A DNA stretch of 64,000 nt from Aphrocallistes beatrix (lineage: Eukaryota; Porifera; Hexactinellida; Sceptrulophora; Aphrocallistidae), in assembly GCA_963281255.1 (NCBI GenBank), contig OY725488.1:5293925-5357924 (forward strand), given 5' to 3'. Below are positions 62,893 to 64,000 of this stretch, piece after piece (position 1 is the stretch's first letter; every line of letters begins with the position of its first letter). A program made the translations under genes and the position numbers. Under the pieces are notes generated by a model. That model did not search any database. It saw only the letters and a list, made by a program, of their open reading frames with translations, and had not been told where the DNA came from.

Positions 62893-63388
62893 TGTAACGA
62901 ATTGATTGAAGAAACTGCCGGGCGCAGAAGGCTGATTTTTGGCATGTGGGAGTCTTTTGGCTATGGCTCCAGTAAGTTCTGAGTTCAGAGCAAAATGTCG
63001 ACTCATCATGGAATTATGACGTCATTGTCACATTTTAAAAAGTTAAGCAACACAGTTATTCGGGCATAACTCAGCCATTATAGGAGATAGAAGGCTGAAA
63101 TTTTAATAGAATCTGTATACTAACATACCTCACATATGATGCGACTTTCATCAAAAAATGATGACTCATCACTTTGTTATGACGTCATCATTACGCATCA
63201 AAAATTTTAAAATTGACAAATTTGGTGATTTTTCGAGTGATATCGATTAGCACAGTAGAACAGACATATTTAGAGATGTTATCTCCCTTATAATTAACCA
63301 ATGTGACTCCAGGCGACCGAAGGGAGCCTCCGGCGGACACAAAGTGTCCGCCAGCCGCGCAGCGCAAGCAAGCGCGAACGCGCTTGTA
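62893..63388 (+). repeat. Family-1 repeat, full length
   Basis: Forward copy, TGTAACGAATTGATTGAAGA to the hairpin GCGCGAACGCGCTTGT (with a small insertion in the hairpin). Confidence 0.9.
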
Positions 63389-64000
63389 TTTATTATTCTG
63401 TCAGGCCTTATATTGAGTAGCATGTACGTACGAATATTACATATAATGTTGAGTAACTAATTAGGTTCAGAGATGTATTGCTTAGTATAATCAAAGTACA
63501 TATTTCCAAAACTTCTAATCGACGGTGCAACTATCTATTCTGCAATATGATTGCTGCATCTGTAGACTAGTACATATCCATCCGTTACCTAAATACACCG
63601 TAAAACTAATTTAAAAGTCCTAAACATGCTAAGTCATATTTCTGACTACTAAGTCCTATTTATTTATATGTTCCTTGTTAATTATTATGGATTTATTTTA
63701 AAATATCTGAGGTATATTAATATTTAAATTTTAGTATACAAAGCTTCGCATTCTACCAATTAATATTTAATTCAATGTGATTATACTGGTGCAAGTAATC
63801 AAACCACATGGTCGATCAGTTATCCAATAACCAGTACATAGATAGTATAAAAGACCACTCACCTCCCTACGTTCTGTTAATGAAATACACAACTAAGCTA
63901 GCTGATTCGTTCATATTACTCAACAATAGTAACAAGTACGCAACTGGAATTTGATACAAATAACAATTGTATCATATTACAGACTGAAAACTATAAATAC
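63389..64000. other. Terminal AT-rich stretch
   Basis: No reading frame or repeat recognised. TATAAAAG at 63846-63853, with CCAATAAC about 25 bp upstream, could be a core promoter for a gene beyond the right edge, but this is weak. Confidence 0.3.

Noticed and set aside
1..64000. Search for tRNA, rRNA and snRNA genes
   Set aside because: Reading both strands for the GGTTCRAATCC box and cloverleaf patterns gave only MITE ends (for example GAGGTTCGAGTG at 13889). A covariance search would be needed to exclude short RNAs.

Overview
The window is nuclear DNA from an AT-rich, repeat-laden invertebrate animal. All recognisable host genes are animal genes: TRMT6, TIMM8, RPS24, WDR33, CPSF4, an SLC9B/NHA antiporter, MIOS, GFM1 and a UBASH3 (STS/TULA)-type histidine phosphatase. 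I cannot name the phylum. The genes are intron-poor: WDR33 (738 codons), MIOS (872) and the antiporter (719) are each one open exon. GFM1 has three phase-0 introns, and UBASH3 shows at least one intron. Everything between the genes is a dense nest of transposable-element (TE) remains.

Layout: 0-1.1 kb nested Tc1-type MITEs; 1.4-2.8 kb TRMT6; 3.6 kb TIMM8; 4.3-5.1 kb dead hAT transposase; 5.1-8.7 kb repeats with a gag-protease fragment; 8.8 kb RPS24; 9.5-14.7 kb MITEs; 15.2-17.4 kb WDR33; 17.6-25.7 kb repeats with a nearly intact mariner; 25.8-26.5 kb CPSF4; 26.7-27.1 kb foldback element; 27.6-29.7 kb NHA antiporter (minus strand); 31.3-34.3 kb repeats and a 52-bp minisatellite; 34.3-37.7 kb decayed Ty3/Gypsy element (minus); 38-51 kb repeats, a 2.1-kb non-coding pogo-like element, integrase scraps, two unidentified minus-strand reading frames and a Tc1 element split by another transposon; 52.7-55.3 kb MIOS; 55.4-59.2 kb GFM1; 59.7-61.2 kb UBASH3 (minus, 5' end not found); then repeats to the end.

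Functionally, WDR33 and CPSF4 are the two subunits that together read the AAUAAA poly(A) signal, and they lie about 8 kb apart on the same strand. MIOS (GATOR2, amino-acid signalling to TORC1) and GFM1 (mitochondrial translation) are head-to-tail with only 160 bp between stop and start. The other genes have no evident functional link.

The points I consider most interesting are: (1) all eight genes with a visible start codon have a splice-acceptor-like YTAG or GTAG within about 50 nt upstream of the ATG, suggesting spliced-leader trans-splicing or 5'UTR introns; (2) a modular repeat superfamily in which one GC-rich hairpin end and one short flanking motif accompany at least three unrelated cargo sequences; (3) foldback elements built from arrays of a shared TGTCAC...GAAT motif; (4) an NHA antiporter whose ion-binding Asp-Asp pair reads Asp-Asn.
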